Positions 1 through 9,568 of a DNA stretch of 64,000 bases are shown here, piece after piece (within the stretch, counting starts at the first letter, position 1; every line of letters starts with the position of its first letter). The stretch is taken from the NCBI GenBank assembly GCA_009763385.1, contig CM019827.1, forward strand, positions 96,942,177-97,006,176, in the 5' to 3' direction. Position numbers and translations under genes: made by a program. The notes beneath the pieces are model-generated. The model had not been told where the DNA came from. It saw only the letters and a program-made list of their open reading frames with translations, and searched no databases. The stretch is from Coix lacryma-jobi var. lacryma-jobi (taxonomy: Eukaryota; Streptophyta; Magnoliopsida; Poales; Poaceae).

Positions 1-3000
1 TTGGTGGATTCTGGTTGTTCGAGACACATGACCGGAAATGCCAAGTGGTTCTCCAGTCTTAGTCCAGTTGCTGGAAAGGAGTTTATCACCTTCGGCGACA
101 ATAGCAAAGGTAAAGTGTTGTCTCATGGGTCGGTGCTAGCCCTGGGCATAATTAACCGAAGACCGAAGACCGAACCAAACTAACCGAGACCGAGACCGAA
201 GTGACCGAGACCGAAATTTTCGGTCACTAGTTCGGTCCTGAGTTCACACTAACCGAACTTTTTACGGTTAGTTCGGTCATATGCCTCGGGTAACCGAACT
301 GACCGAACTAACCGAACATCTAATTTTTATCGATATAATGTGTACTTTAGACTATTATTAGTGATATAATATTTATTCTAGGGGGTTTATATGAACCATC
401 ACTCTTATCACTCTATTTAATCTATAGTTTGTATTGTTATTTTTGCCATGAAATAGAAAAAAATGCTCAAATTTGCTAAAAAAATATACTATTTAGTAGA
501 TGTTTTGTATAGTTCGGTTAGTTCGGTCATGACCGAGACCGAACCGAACTAACCGAGACCGAACTTGCTCGGTCCTGAGTTTTAAAACTAACCGATCGGT
601 CTCCGTTTTTAGATGACCGAACTTTCAAAGTGACCGAAGAACCGAACCGATCGGTTCGGTCATGACCAAATGCCCAGGCCTAGTCGGTGCGAGTTAATGA
701 GCACTTTGTGTTGCGCGATGTTGCTCTTGTTTCCAACTTGCATTTTAACCTTCTTTCTATTTTGCAACTCTTTGATGATGACTATGAGATTCGTTTTAAG
801 CCGAATCTCAGTCGTATTTTGGATCCTCAGGGCAATCTTGTTTGTATGATTTCGCCCTTTGGGAAAGTCTTTCGTGCGAACTTCTCGGAGTCCTTTGGCA
901 CTTCTCGTTGTCTTTTGGCTGGTCCTTCCTCCTCTGATCTTTGGAAATGGCATAGGAAACTTGGTCACCTAAGCTTTGACTTGCTTGCAAGGCTTAGTTC
1001 ACTTGGCTTAATCCGAGGATTGCCCAAGTTATCCATGGAAAAGGATCTTGTTTGCCATTCTTGTAGACATGGAAAGATGGTCGCCGCTCCCCACCATCCA
1101 GTGACTCAGGTCATGACTAAGCACCCTGGAGAGCTTTTGCACATGGACCTTGTTGGTCCGGCTCGGGTGAGCTCGGTTGGAGGGAAGTGGTATGTGCTTG
1201 TTGTTGTTGATGACTTTTCGAGATATTCGTGAGTCTTCTTTTTGTCTGAGAAGACTAAGACTTTCTCTTTTGCTCGCAATCTGATTTTGCGTCTTCAGAA
1301 TGAGTTCCCTTTGAACTCAATGCGAGCTATCCGTAGTGATAATGGTTCCGAGTTTAAGAACTCGGATTTTGAGAAGTTTTGTAACTCTTTGGGTTTGGAG
1401 CATCAGTTTTCTTCCCCCTACACACCACCACAGAATGGTGTTGTAGAAAGGAAGAATCGGACCCTTGTAGAGATGGCCAGGATGATGCTCGATGAGCATA
1501 GGACTCCTATGCGATATTGGGCCGAAGCCATGAGCACTGCATGCTACATTTCCAATCACATTTTTCTCCGAGCTTTCTTGAAAAAGACTTCTTATGAATT
1601 GCGTTTTGGAAAACTGCCCAGAGTGAGTTATTTTAGAGTTTTCGGTTGCCATTGTTTCATACATAAGAAAGGCAATCTGGATAAATTTGAGTCTCGTTCT
1701 TCTGACAGTGTGTTTTTGGGTTATGACACTCATACTCGTGCATATCGTGTACTTAACCTTGACACTAACCGAGTCATGGAGACATCAGATGTCACCTTCG
1801 ACGAGACCATGGTTTGTCCTTCTTCTCGTTTTGAGCGTGCAGGTGATCATGAGGTTGGAGAGCCTCTTTTTGATGATGAGGATGAAAGGTGCTGAAGGGA
1901 TGGATGACCCAGCACCACCTCCACCTGCTGTGCCGCAAAGAGCGGCCTCTACTACCACTCACGGCCCCGATCCCTCTTCTTCTACGACTTGGGGGCCATG
2001 AGATCCGCCACCTCGAGCGGTACCTTTTGTACCCGAGGAGGCGCCAGCTGCTATTGAGGGGGAGGTTTCTTCAGCTCGGGAGGCGCCACGACACATCCAG
2101 CGCCAACATCTGGCTCAACAGATGATCGGCAGCATCGACGAACGTGTCACTCGGTCTAGGTCACAACAAATCTCTCACTTTGCTCATTCTGCATTTGTTG
2201 CTGATTTTGAACCTCGAGATGTTGGACACGCTTTATCTGATCCAGATTGGGTCAATGCCATGCATGAGGAGCTTGAAAATTTTGAAAGAAATCGGGTTTG
2301 GGTTCTTGTTCCTCCTCCACCTGAGTGTCACCCTATTGGGACAAAATGGGTTTTCAAAAACAAACAAGGAGAGGATGGCCATGTTGTGAGAAACAAGGCC
2401 AGACTAGTAGCCCAGGGGTATAGTCAGAAGGAGGGGATAGACTATGAGGAGACTTTTGCTCCTGTAGCTCGTTTGGAGGCAATTAGGATACTCTTGGCTT
2501 TTGTTGCATCCAAAGGGTTTAAACTTTTTCAAATGAATGTCAAGAGTGCCTTCTTAAACGGCTACATAGAAGAGGAGGTATATGTGAGACAACCTCCCGG
2601 TTTTGAAAATCCCAAGTTTCCAAACCATGTTTTTAAACTTCACAAAGCTTTATATGGTTTGAAACAAGCCCCTAGAGCCTGGTATGATAGGTTGAAAACC
2701 TTTTTGCTTGCTAAGGGTTTTAAAATGGGATGTGTGGATAAAACGCTTTTTCTTCTCAAGCAAGGCAATGACACTCTCTTGGTCCAGATTTACGTGGATG
2801 ATATCATTTTTGGTGGTTCTTCTCATGCTTTGGTTGCCAAGTTTGCAGACACTATGAGCAGGTAGTTTGAGATGAGCATGATGGGCGAGTTGACGTTTTT
2901 CCTCGGGTTGCAAATCAAGCAATCCCGAGAGGGGACGTTCGTGCACCAGGGCAAGTACACCAAGGACATCCTGAAGAAGTTCGACATAGGTGAAGCCAAG

Positions 3001-3735
3001 CCTCTTCCAACACCCATGCCGACCACGGCGGCCCTGGATGCGGATGTGGATGGAGAAACTGTGGACCAGAAGGAGTACCGGAGTATGATCGGGTCGCTGC
3101 TGTATCTGACAGCGACACGCCCGGACATTCAGTTCGCTGTGTGTCTGTGCGCGCGATTTCAGTCGTCGCCGCGCACTTCTCACCGTCAGGCGGTCAAGCG
3201 CATTATGAGGTACTTATGCTTCACTCCTGAGTTTGGGATTTGGTATTCTGCTTCCTCCACCCTCTCGCTTTGCGGATACTTTGATGCTGATTTTGCTGGT
3301 TGCCGTATTGATTGCAAGTCCACTTCTGGGACTTGCCAGTTTATTGGTTCTTCTCTTGTATCGTGGTCTTCTCGCAAGCAGTCTAGTGTCGCCCAGTCTA
3401 CCACAGAGGCTGAGTATGTTGCTGCGGCTAGCTGCTGTTCCCAGTTGCTTTGGATGATGGCCACTTTGCGTGATTTTGGTCTGAGCTTTTCTCGCGTACC
3501 TTTGCTTTGTGATAGCATGAGTGCAATTAACGTTGCTAAGAACCCCGTGCTGCACTCTAAGACCAAACACATTGATGTGCGCTTTCATTTTCTGCGAGGC
3601 CACTATGAGAAGGGTGATATCGACCTTCGCCATGTCGATACTCATCATCAGTTGGCTGATATTTTCACCAAGCCTTTGGACCAATCAACTTTTGCTAGGT
3701 TGAGAGGTGAGCTTGGTGTGTGTTTCCCCTTTTAG
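1..3735 (+). pseudogene. pol: copia-A1 pol polyprotein, multiply broken
   Basis: Would encode protease, integrase, reverse transcriptase (RT) and RNase H for retrotransposition. Seen: protease motif VDSGCSRHMTG at the left edge; the WHRKLGH and CHSC zinc residues of the pre-integrase domain; integrase DDE parts (HMDLVGP, VVVDDFSRYS, SDNGSEF, VVERKNRT); RT with YVDD near 2795; RNase H ending in ELGVCFPF at 3735. Breaks: a MITE at 137-682, TGA at 1230-1232, about one extra base near 1886, TGA at 1999-2001 and TAG at 2863-2865. The first catalytic Asp of RT is Asn (QMNVKSAFLNG, codon 2536-2538; A2 has QMDVKSAFLNG). The copy is dead. The MITE plus its duplication adds 554 bp, which restores the same phase of the old frame on the far side. 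Confidence 0.95.
137..682. mobile_element. hAT-type MITE inserted in copia-A1 pol
   Basis: A 546-bp non-coding insertion bounded by terminal inverted repeats TAGCCCTGGGCAT (137-149) and ATGCCCAGGCCTA (670-682), one mismatch in 13. It is flanked by a perfect 8-bp duplication GTCGGTGC (129-136 and 683-690). An 8-bp TSD with TAG...CTA ends is typical of the hAT superfamily. Both ends are packed with short direct and inverted copies of ACCGAA/TTCGGT, like the subterminal transposase-binding repeats of Ac-type elements; the middle (about 310-500) is AT-rich. No transposase is encoded, so an autonomous hAT would have moved it. Removing it and one TSD copy restores the pol frame seen in A2. Confidence 0.9.
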
Positions 3736-5285
3736 ATGGGGGAAACATTTTGACTCTTGTATCATAACCTGACTTTGTGTTTTTCATTTGGTATCTTTTC
3801 TGCATTTCATCTTGCATATTTACATTCAGAGCTTCATGTATATAATCTTTAGAATGTGACTATGTTCTGTACATTGTATGCTCCGATGCAATATGATGAT
3901 GCTTGTAGCTTATGCTCTTTCTGATCACTAATTCATGTTGTGAGCTGAGCTATTTTTGAATGGTGAACCTGCTTAATGAACATAGAACTTGAAAATGTTC
4001 ACCATTAAGATATGCAACTAGCATGTGTAGAATGTGTTGAAATCACTTGTGCTTCTCATATATGCTAGGTTGCTATGTCTCTAGTTCTGAGTCCTTCACT
4101 TGCTTGGTATGTTCATATTCTGCTTTAAATTTGTACCAAGTTAAGTAAATTGAAAAGATCGAGATGGGATTGCTTGTCAGCACATCACAGTTTCGAGACT
4201 ATTTCTCATTGCACCTTGAGTTAAACTTGAGCCGTGTAGTGTATGACCGAAACTGTTGCTTTAAGCTTCTGATTGCTTCTGCATAGGCTTCGCACAGTTG
4301 AAAAGTTAGGCGATGATAAGCTTTCAACCTCTCGCAATCACATGCTAAAATTTGAACTTGTGTAATTTAACCGCTGCAACTCCGATAAAATTTGTATACA
4401 CAAGTCTATGCTTTATTCTATAGCATGATGTTTTCAACCCTGCTAGGGGTAGTTCACCTTGTATACATGTTTAGCACTTGTTTGACTTCCTGTCTATACA
4501 TGTTTGGTGCTATTTTGATGGTGAATACCTTTTTGGCTAAGAACTGCTCACTTTGCTCACATGTTCATATTTCGTATTTGGTGATCAGTTTGAGCCTTTG
4601 CTAGCATTATGTGCATATTGTTGAGTCATCGGATCAGCATTTTGTCAAGCATCTTCATATTCTATCGACTATATTCCTGAAGCTGCTAACTTGCATTTCT
4701 GACTCATATGCATTTCTGTCAAGGGGGAGAAACTTGCTTTTTGGTGCATTTTTTGCTTGATGGTGCATTTTCAACTAAGGGGGAGAAAATATTGACAAAT
4801 CATGTGCCTTCCGAAAGTTGAACTAAGGGGGAGAAATTTTTTCGAGATTCCTTGTCCATGTGCACCATTTGAGGGGGAGTTTGCTCGTTTTGCTTGCTGC
4901 TGAGTTTTTGAGCATTTTCATTTGGTACGGAGCGTTTTTGCTAGTTGTGTTGAGCCTTTGCCTCTTTCTTGAGAGACTAGCATACGCCTTTCAGCTTTTC
5001 AGTTGGTGTCAAGCTCTTTTGTTCTTAAGCTGGTAACAGGTGGTATCGAACTTTCTTGCTAGCGGTGTTGAGCCTGTTCTACCTCTTCTTGAGGGCTAGC
5101 TTTGCTTTGCTTGGTTGCGTCGAGCCGTTGCCCATGTCTTTGGGGACCAAGTTGTCTTGCTCTTTCCACTTGACCTTCTTCGGCTTTGTTATGCTTTTGG
5201 GTCATTTGGTTGAGTTCTCTCTCCTTATTTCTTCCTTCTTCTATTTCCATTATGATTTGTGTGAGTAGTTGACAATGCACTCATC
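3736..5285 (+). other. copia-A1 3' non-coding region between pol and 3' LTR
   Basis: About 1.55 kb without a credible reading frame, T-rich, starting after the pol stop. It is clearly related to the region upstream of the 3' LTR in A2 (9569-11111), D1 (38121-40373) and D2 (45634-47900). It carries several extra polypurine-like tracts of the form AAGGGGGAGA (near 4732, 4779, 4826, and a GAGGGGGAG at about 4870) besides the true one at 5286. Its last part holds the hairpin array at 4939-5151. Confidence 0.8.
4939..5151 (+). other. 3'-region hairpin array (three hairpins)
   Basis: Three successive inverted repeats with a shared internal core (TTGAGCC or TCGAGCC ... TCTT). Stems: TGCTAGT 4939-4945 with ACTAGCA 4976-4982; GCTAGC 5058-5063 with GCTAGC 5095-5100; CTTGGT 5110-5115 with ACCAAG 5146-5151. 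The arms differ between hairpins but each arm still pairs with its partner, and the spacing between arms is constant (about 30 nt). Equivalent arrays occur in A2, D1 and D2. The function is unknown; an RNA structure used in the retrotransposon life cycle is my inference. Confidence 0.75.
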
Positions 5286-5296
5286 AAGGGGGAGAT
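5286..5296 (+). promoter_or_regulatory. copia-A1 polypurine tract
   Basis: AAGGGGGAGAT directly precedes the LTR start TGCGGATACATGG. This is the expected site for priming plus-strand DNA synthesis. The same tract precedes the 3' LTR of A2, D1 and D2. Confidence 0.9.
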
Positions 5297-5646
5297 TGCG
5301 GATACATGGGTGTATGCCGAGTCTCGAGTGATGAGTGATTGTCAACGGGTTTGATGCGCATGTTCTTTGACTTGTGTTGTGCAGGTGTCGAGCACGGAGA
5401 CAGTGATCGAGGGCAAGGTGAAGGTCAAGTAGAGACGTGTCGTGCCGACGGACCGGGAGCGGTGAAGGGCGGATGTGAGGCTTGAACTGAGGGACCGGTG
5501 GCCTGAGGATCATCTGTGGTGGCTGACAGCCTGGGACAGCGACGAGCGAAGACTTGCGGGGTATGGTGTTGCTCGGGTCGAGGACCTGGGGACACGTGTC
5601 GATGGAAGGGGTGCACGGGCAGTGCATCCCCTCTACGGCTCGGTTT

Positions 5647-5887
5647 GGTGGTTGAGCCACAAAAAAACCACCGAGTGGACAGTTTCCAGGTTTGGGCCTC
5701 AAGACCTGGGCGCTGATAGTTTCCGAGTTTGGGCCACAAAACTCGGACTGAGGACGGTTTCCAGGTTTGAGCCTCAAAACCTGGGTGCTGCGGGTTTCTG
5801 AGTTTGGGCCACAAAACTCAGGCGATGGACGGCAAACCGGGGGTTGGTCGTGAAGGCTGGTTTCCCGGTTTGGGCCTCAAAACCGGG
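5647..5887 (+). other. LTR hairpin array, copia-A1
   Basis: Six consecutive hairpins. Examples: GGTGGTT/AACCACC (5647-5672); CCAGG(TTT)/(AA)GACCTGG (from 5686); CCGAGTTT/AAACTCGG; CCAGGTTT/AAACCTGG; CTGAGTTT/AAACTCAG; CCCGGTTT/AAACCGGG (5864-5887). The loops are almost constant (GGGCCTCA, GGGCCACA or GAGCCTCA). Stem arms vary together so that pairing is kept. The same array lies in all LTRs of families A and D. Confidence 0.85.
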
Positions 5888-6674
5888 GGCGAAGTCCGGG
5901 AAAAGGACAAGCAGAGCGGTGGCGGCACGTGGCGATAATCGTTGAGGTTGCGTCGAGGCAACGCTATCAGTTGTGCGGGCGTGGCCGTCGGATCATCTTC
6001 ATCTTAGAGTTGGTCCAGGATAGCCTTAGGGTTTGGCTGTTTCGCTCTGTAAATAACTAGGGGTAGAGTGGAAATTAGAATTAGGATAAGTAGAGGGAGA
6101 CACCCACCTCCCATTCTATCTCAGTCATTTGCTATTTTGCCTTCTAGGTTTTCCTGCTCTCCCCATCCTCTGCTGTAGCGAACTGAGATCCACAGAGAAG
6201 ACAATCATACCTCTGTGTCCGTGAGATTTTGAGGAAGTGAGACCGTAATCTCACTGTTGTAGCGTGTGGTAGCCACACGGTTGCAAATTCGTGGTTGTGA
6301 TTCGTGTTTTGTTCTAGTTCTTCGCGGATTGCTTTTCTCCATGTTTTTCCCATCGATTGATCCTTTTGTTCATTGCGTCTTTTGCGATTCCATTTGAACA
6401 GAGATGTTCTAGATCGTGAGGCACTTCTTTCCACCGAAGGAATTCATCTCTAACCTCACGACCTAGTAGATCGATCTATTTTCGTTTTGGGTCAAGTTCG
6501 TCTCCTTTCCCCCAAATTTCTTCGATTCATCAATTTGGAGATAGGTTCGAGCCATGATCTCATAGGAGTAGCTCACTAGCCTCCTTGTGACTCCTCTCAC
6601 CAAGTTTGATCCCTAGAGGATTCGTTTTGGGTGAGATCGAGTCGAATCGATGGACGAACAGCAGGTTTTCGGGG

Positions 6675-6950
6675 TGACCGGACGCACGATCCTGAGTCCG
6701 GTCGTTGAATGTTTTTCCTGTGCTTTACTGCTTCTTGACCGGACGCACATGACCGGACGCTCGACCTTGCACTGACCGGACTCAACGCTCCCACTGTTCA
6801 CTGCTTGGTCGCTCTCTGATCGGACGCTGGACATCTGACCGGACGCACCTTCATCGAGAGTCCGGTCAGAAATAGTAAGGTCCAAAATCTGTTTTTGCTC
6901 GACCGGACGCGTCTGGTGGTCACTGACCGGACGCAGGCAGAGTCCGGTCA
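6675..6950 (+). repeat. GACCGGACGC / GTCCGGTCA motif array in LTR
   Basis: About eight copies of a 9-10 bp motif in both orientations (GACCGGACGC and its reverse complement GCGTCCGGTC, plus the shorter AGTCCGGTCA) spaced irregularly over 275 bp. The A2 LTRs carry the same array at about 7867-8155 and 17264-17560. A related array lies in the copia-C LTR (7280-7570) and another in its 3' region (61750-62010). Confidence 0.8.
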
Positions 6951-7219
6951 TCTCTGTTCTGCGCATTTTCGTTCGCAGTTCGTTCGTCCGTTGTCTGTTT
7001 TGATTTCCGGCTTTTGCGTTGGGTTTCTAGAGTTGTGTAGTGTCTCGCTGTGCTTCTCGGAAGCATCCACCCTACATCTAGGGTCGTGGACACTCGCAAG
7101 CTCTAGGTTGGCCTTTGGGATTGATTATTGGGACAGTGGCAACAAGTTTCCGAAAGGAAAATTTGAAGCTCCCATTCACCCCCCTCTGGTCGCTTTTTGC
7201 TAGCACTTTCGGTCCTTCA

Positions 7220-7590
7220 AAGCGTCGCAAACTGAAGTCGTTTTGGACTTCAAATAGCGATCAAATGCTGAGTTGCATGTGATCGGACGCTGGGGCATGC
7301 ATCCGGTCATTGCAACTCACTGTGGCTAGGGTTCGGTTGCGACCGGACGCTGCCACAGGGTTGCGATCGGACGCACCAGGGGGTGCGTCCGGTCATGATC
7401 AGAGAGGTTCCAAAGAGGGTTTTTAGGGATTGGATGTGTCCGATCAGTGCTGATCGGACGCATGTCAGCGTCCAATCAACACTTCGTACATGTGTCAGAG
7501 CTGGCGTCAGCTAGCCATTGGGCACTGACTGGATGCGTCCGATCATCCCGACAAGTGTGTCCGGTCACCCCTTCGTGCATATTTTGAGTT
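7220..7590 (+). repeat. copia-C 5' LTR, first fragment (U3)
   Basis: Lies between the A1 3' LTR and A2. It joins to 18962 once A2 and one copy of its GAGTT duplication are removed, placing an array of (A/G)TCGGACGC/GTCCGGTCA motifs immediately upstream of a TATA box. No reading frame. Its left end could be the LTR start or an internal point where A1 inserted. Confidence 0.65.
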
Positions 7591-9557
7591 TGAAGGACCG
7601 AGAAGCAACCAGAAAGCGACGAGAGGGGGGGGGGGGGGGTGAATGGGAGCTTCAAATTTTCATTTCGGAAACTAGTAGCCACTATCCCGAGAATCACCCC
7701 AAAAGCAAATCCTAGAGCTCGCAAGTGTCCACGACCCTAGATGTAGGGTGGATGCTTCCAAGAAGCACAGCGAGACACTACACGATTCTAGAAACCCAAC
7801 GCAAAAGACGGAAACCCAATCCTATATCGAGCGAGCGAACTGCGGACGAAACAACGCGAGACAGCTCTGACCGGACTCTGCCTGCGTCCGGTCATAGAGC
7901 ACCGGACGCGTCCGGTCAGGCCAAAACAGATTTCGGAGCTCTCTGTGTTGGACCGGACTCACTGAGAAGATGCGTCCGGTCAGGCACTCAGCGTCCGGTC
8001 GCACAAAACAAAACAGATGAACAGGGGAACCTGCGCGTCCGGTCAGTCTCAAGATCCAGTGTCCGGTCAAGTTGAAACACACGCGCAGTCAACGCATTCA
8101 ACGACCGGACTCTGACCGTGCGTCCGGTCAACGCGTATCAAGCGTCCGGTCACCCCGACAATGAACTGTTCGTCCACCGATTTGATTCAAGCTCTCCCAA
8201 AACGATACCTCTAGGGTTCAAACTTGGAGAGATGAGTCACAAGGAGGATAGTGAGCTATCTCTAAGAGATCATGGCTCGAACCTATCTCCAAATCGATGA
8301 ATCGAAGAAATTCGGGGGAAAGGAGAAAAAAACTTGACACGAAATGAAAATCGACCGATCTCCTAGACCGTAAGGTTAGAGATGAATTCCTTCAGTGGAA
8401 AGAAGTGCCTCACGATCTAGAACATCTTGGTTCAAATGGATTTGCAAAAGATGAACCGACCAAAGAGATCGAACGACGGGAAAAACGTGGAGAAAAAGGA
8501 TTCCGCGAAGAACACAAACAAAACACGAATCACAGGCACCAAATTGCAACCGTGTGGCTACCACACGCTACAACAGTGAGGTTACGGCCTCACTTCCTCG
8601 AAATCTCCAGTACACAGAGGTATGGTTCTCTGCGGATCTCAGCTAGCTACAGCAGGGGATTGGGAGAGCAGGAAACCCTAAGTGCAAAGAGCAAATGACT
8701 GAGATAGATGGGGAGGTGGGTGTCTCCCCCTACTTATCCTAATTCTAACTATTCCTAATTCCCACTCTACCCCTAACTACTTACAGAGCGAACCAGCTAA
8801 ACCCTAAGGTTATTCTGGACCAACTCGATGGTAGGTGGATCCGACGGCCACGCCCGCACAACTCGTAGCGTTGCCTCGACGCAACCTCCCGATTGCCGCC
8901 ACGTGCTGCCACCGCTCCGCGTCCTTTTCCTGGACGTCGCACCCTCGGTTTTGTGGCCCAAACCAGGAAACCAGCCTTCACAGCCAACCCCCGGTTTTGA
9001 GGCCCAAACCGGGAAACCAGCCCACCAGCGTCTGAATTTTGTGGCCCAAACTCAGCAAACCCGCAGCACCCAGGTTTTGAGGCCCAAACCTGGAAACCGT
9101 CCTCAGGCCGAGTTTTGTGGCCAAACTCGGAAACCATCCACACCCAGGTTTTGAGGCCCAAACCTGGAAACCGTCCACCCGATGGTTTTTCTCTGGCTCT
9201 ACCACCAAACCGAAGCTGTAGAGGGGATGCACCGCTCGTACACCCCGTCCACCGACACTTGTCCCTAGGTCCTCGACCCAAGCAACACAGTGCCCGCAAG
9301 TCTTCGCTCGTCGCTGTCCCAGGCTGCCAGCCACCACAGCTGATCCTCGGGCCACCGGTCCCTCAGTCCAAGCCTCACGTCCGCCCTTCGCCACTCTCGG
9401 TCCATCGGCACGGCATGTCTCTACTTGACCTTCACCTTGCCTTTGATCACTTTATCCGTGCTCGACACCTGCACAACACAAGCCAAAGAACATGCGCATT
9501 ATCCCAGTTGACAATCACTCATCACTCAGAGACTCGGCATACACCCATGTATCTGCA
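7591..9557 (-). repeat. copia-A2 3' LTR
   Basis: 1,967 bp. Read on the - strand it begins TGCAGATACATGGG (ending at 9557) and ends GGTCCTTCA (7591). It includes a long G homopolymer near 7625, a CCGGACGC motif array (7867-8155) and the LTR hairpin array (8943-9167). Confidence 0.95.
8943..9167 (-). other. LTR hairpin array, copia-A2 3' LTR
   Basis: At least six inverted repeats, read here on the + strand with loops TGAGGCCC or TGTGGCCC: CCCGGTTT/AAACCGGG, CTGAATTT/AAACTCAG (one arm changed), CCAGGTTT/AAACCTGG, CCGAGTTT/AAACTCGG and CCAGGTTT/AAACCTGG again. Order and loops match the arrays in A1 and in the other A2 LTR. Confidence 0.85.
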
Positions 9558-9568
9558 ATCTCCCCCTT
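9558..9568 (-). promoter_or_regulatory. copia-A2 polypurine tract
   Basis: AAGGGGGAGAT on the - strand, directly upstream of the 3' LTR start at 9557. It is identical to the tract in A1 and D1. Confidence 0.9.

Larger units (their letters stand above)
1..7219 (+). mobile_element. copia-A1: Ty1/copia LTR retrotransposon, 5' part outside window
   Basis: Decayed Ty1/copia element on the + strand. Visible in order are the protease/pre-integrase start at the left edge, integrase, reverse transcriptase and RNase H (to 3735), a 1.5-kb 3' non-coding region, a polypurine tract and a 3' LTR (5297-7219). The 5' LTR and gag lie left of the window, so its target duplication cannot be checked; the five bases after the LTR are AAGCG (7220-7224). 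It is the same family as copia-A2 (7591-18956, opposite strand), with closely matching protein and LTR sequence. The 3' LTRs of the two copies face each other across 371 bp of copia-C LTR. Confidence 0.93.
5297..7219 (+). repeat. copia-A1 3' LTR
   Basis: 1,923-bp LTR from TGCGGATACATGG to TTTCGGTCCTTCA, matching the two LTRs of copia-A2 (1,964 and 1,967 bp) along its length. It contains a hairpin array (5647-5887), a GACCGGACGC/GCGTCCGGTC motif array (6675-6950) and, near the 3' end, a C-rich tract before TCTGGTCGC that has grown into long G runs in the A2 copies. Confidence 0.93.

Noticed and set aside
5475..5801. Open frames across the LTR hairpin arrays (also 8828-9154, 18227-18553, 32993-33304, 41047-41358) with repeated GLKT or FGPQNLG peptides
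   Set aside because: They arise from the tandem hairpin units, are open on both strands and carry no conserved domain; they are a by-product of the repeat.
7220..7590. Separate small mobile element between A1 and A2
   Set aside because: No inverted ends or duplication of its own; it joins to 18962 through A2's GAGTT duplication, so it is copia-C LTR.
7625..7640. G homopolymers (also near 17030, 24209, 30000, 43230) as a biological signal such as G-quadruplex
   Set aside because: In the A and D LTRs they are expansions of a short C-tract and vary in length between LTR copies; slippage or assembly noise is enough to explain them.
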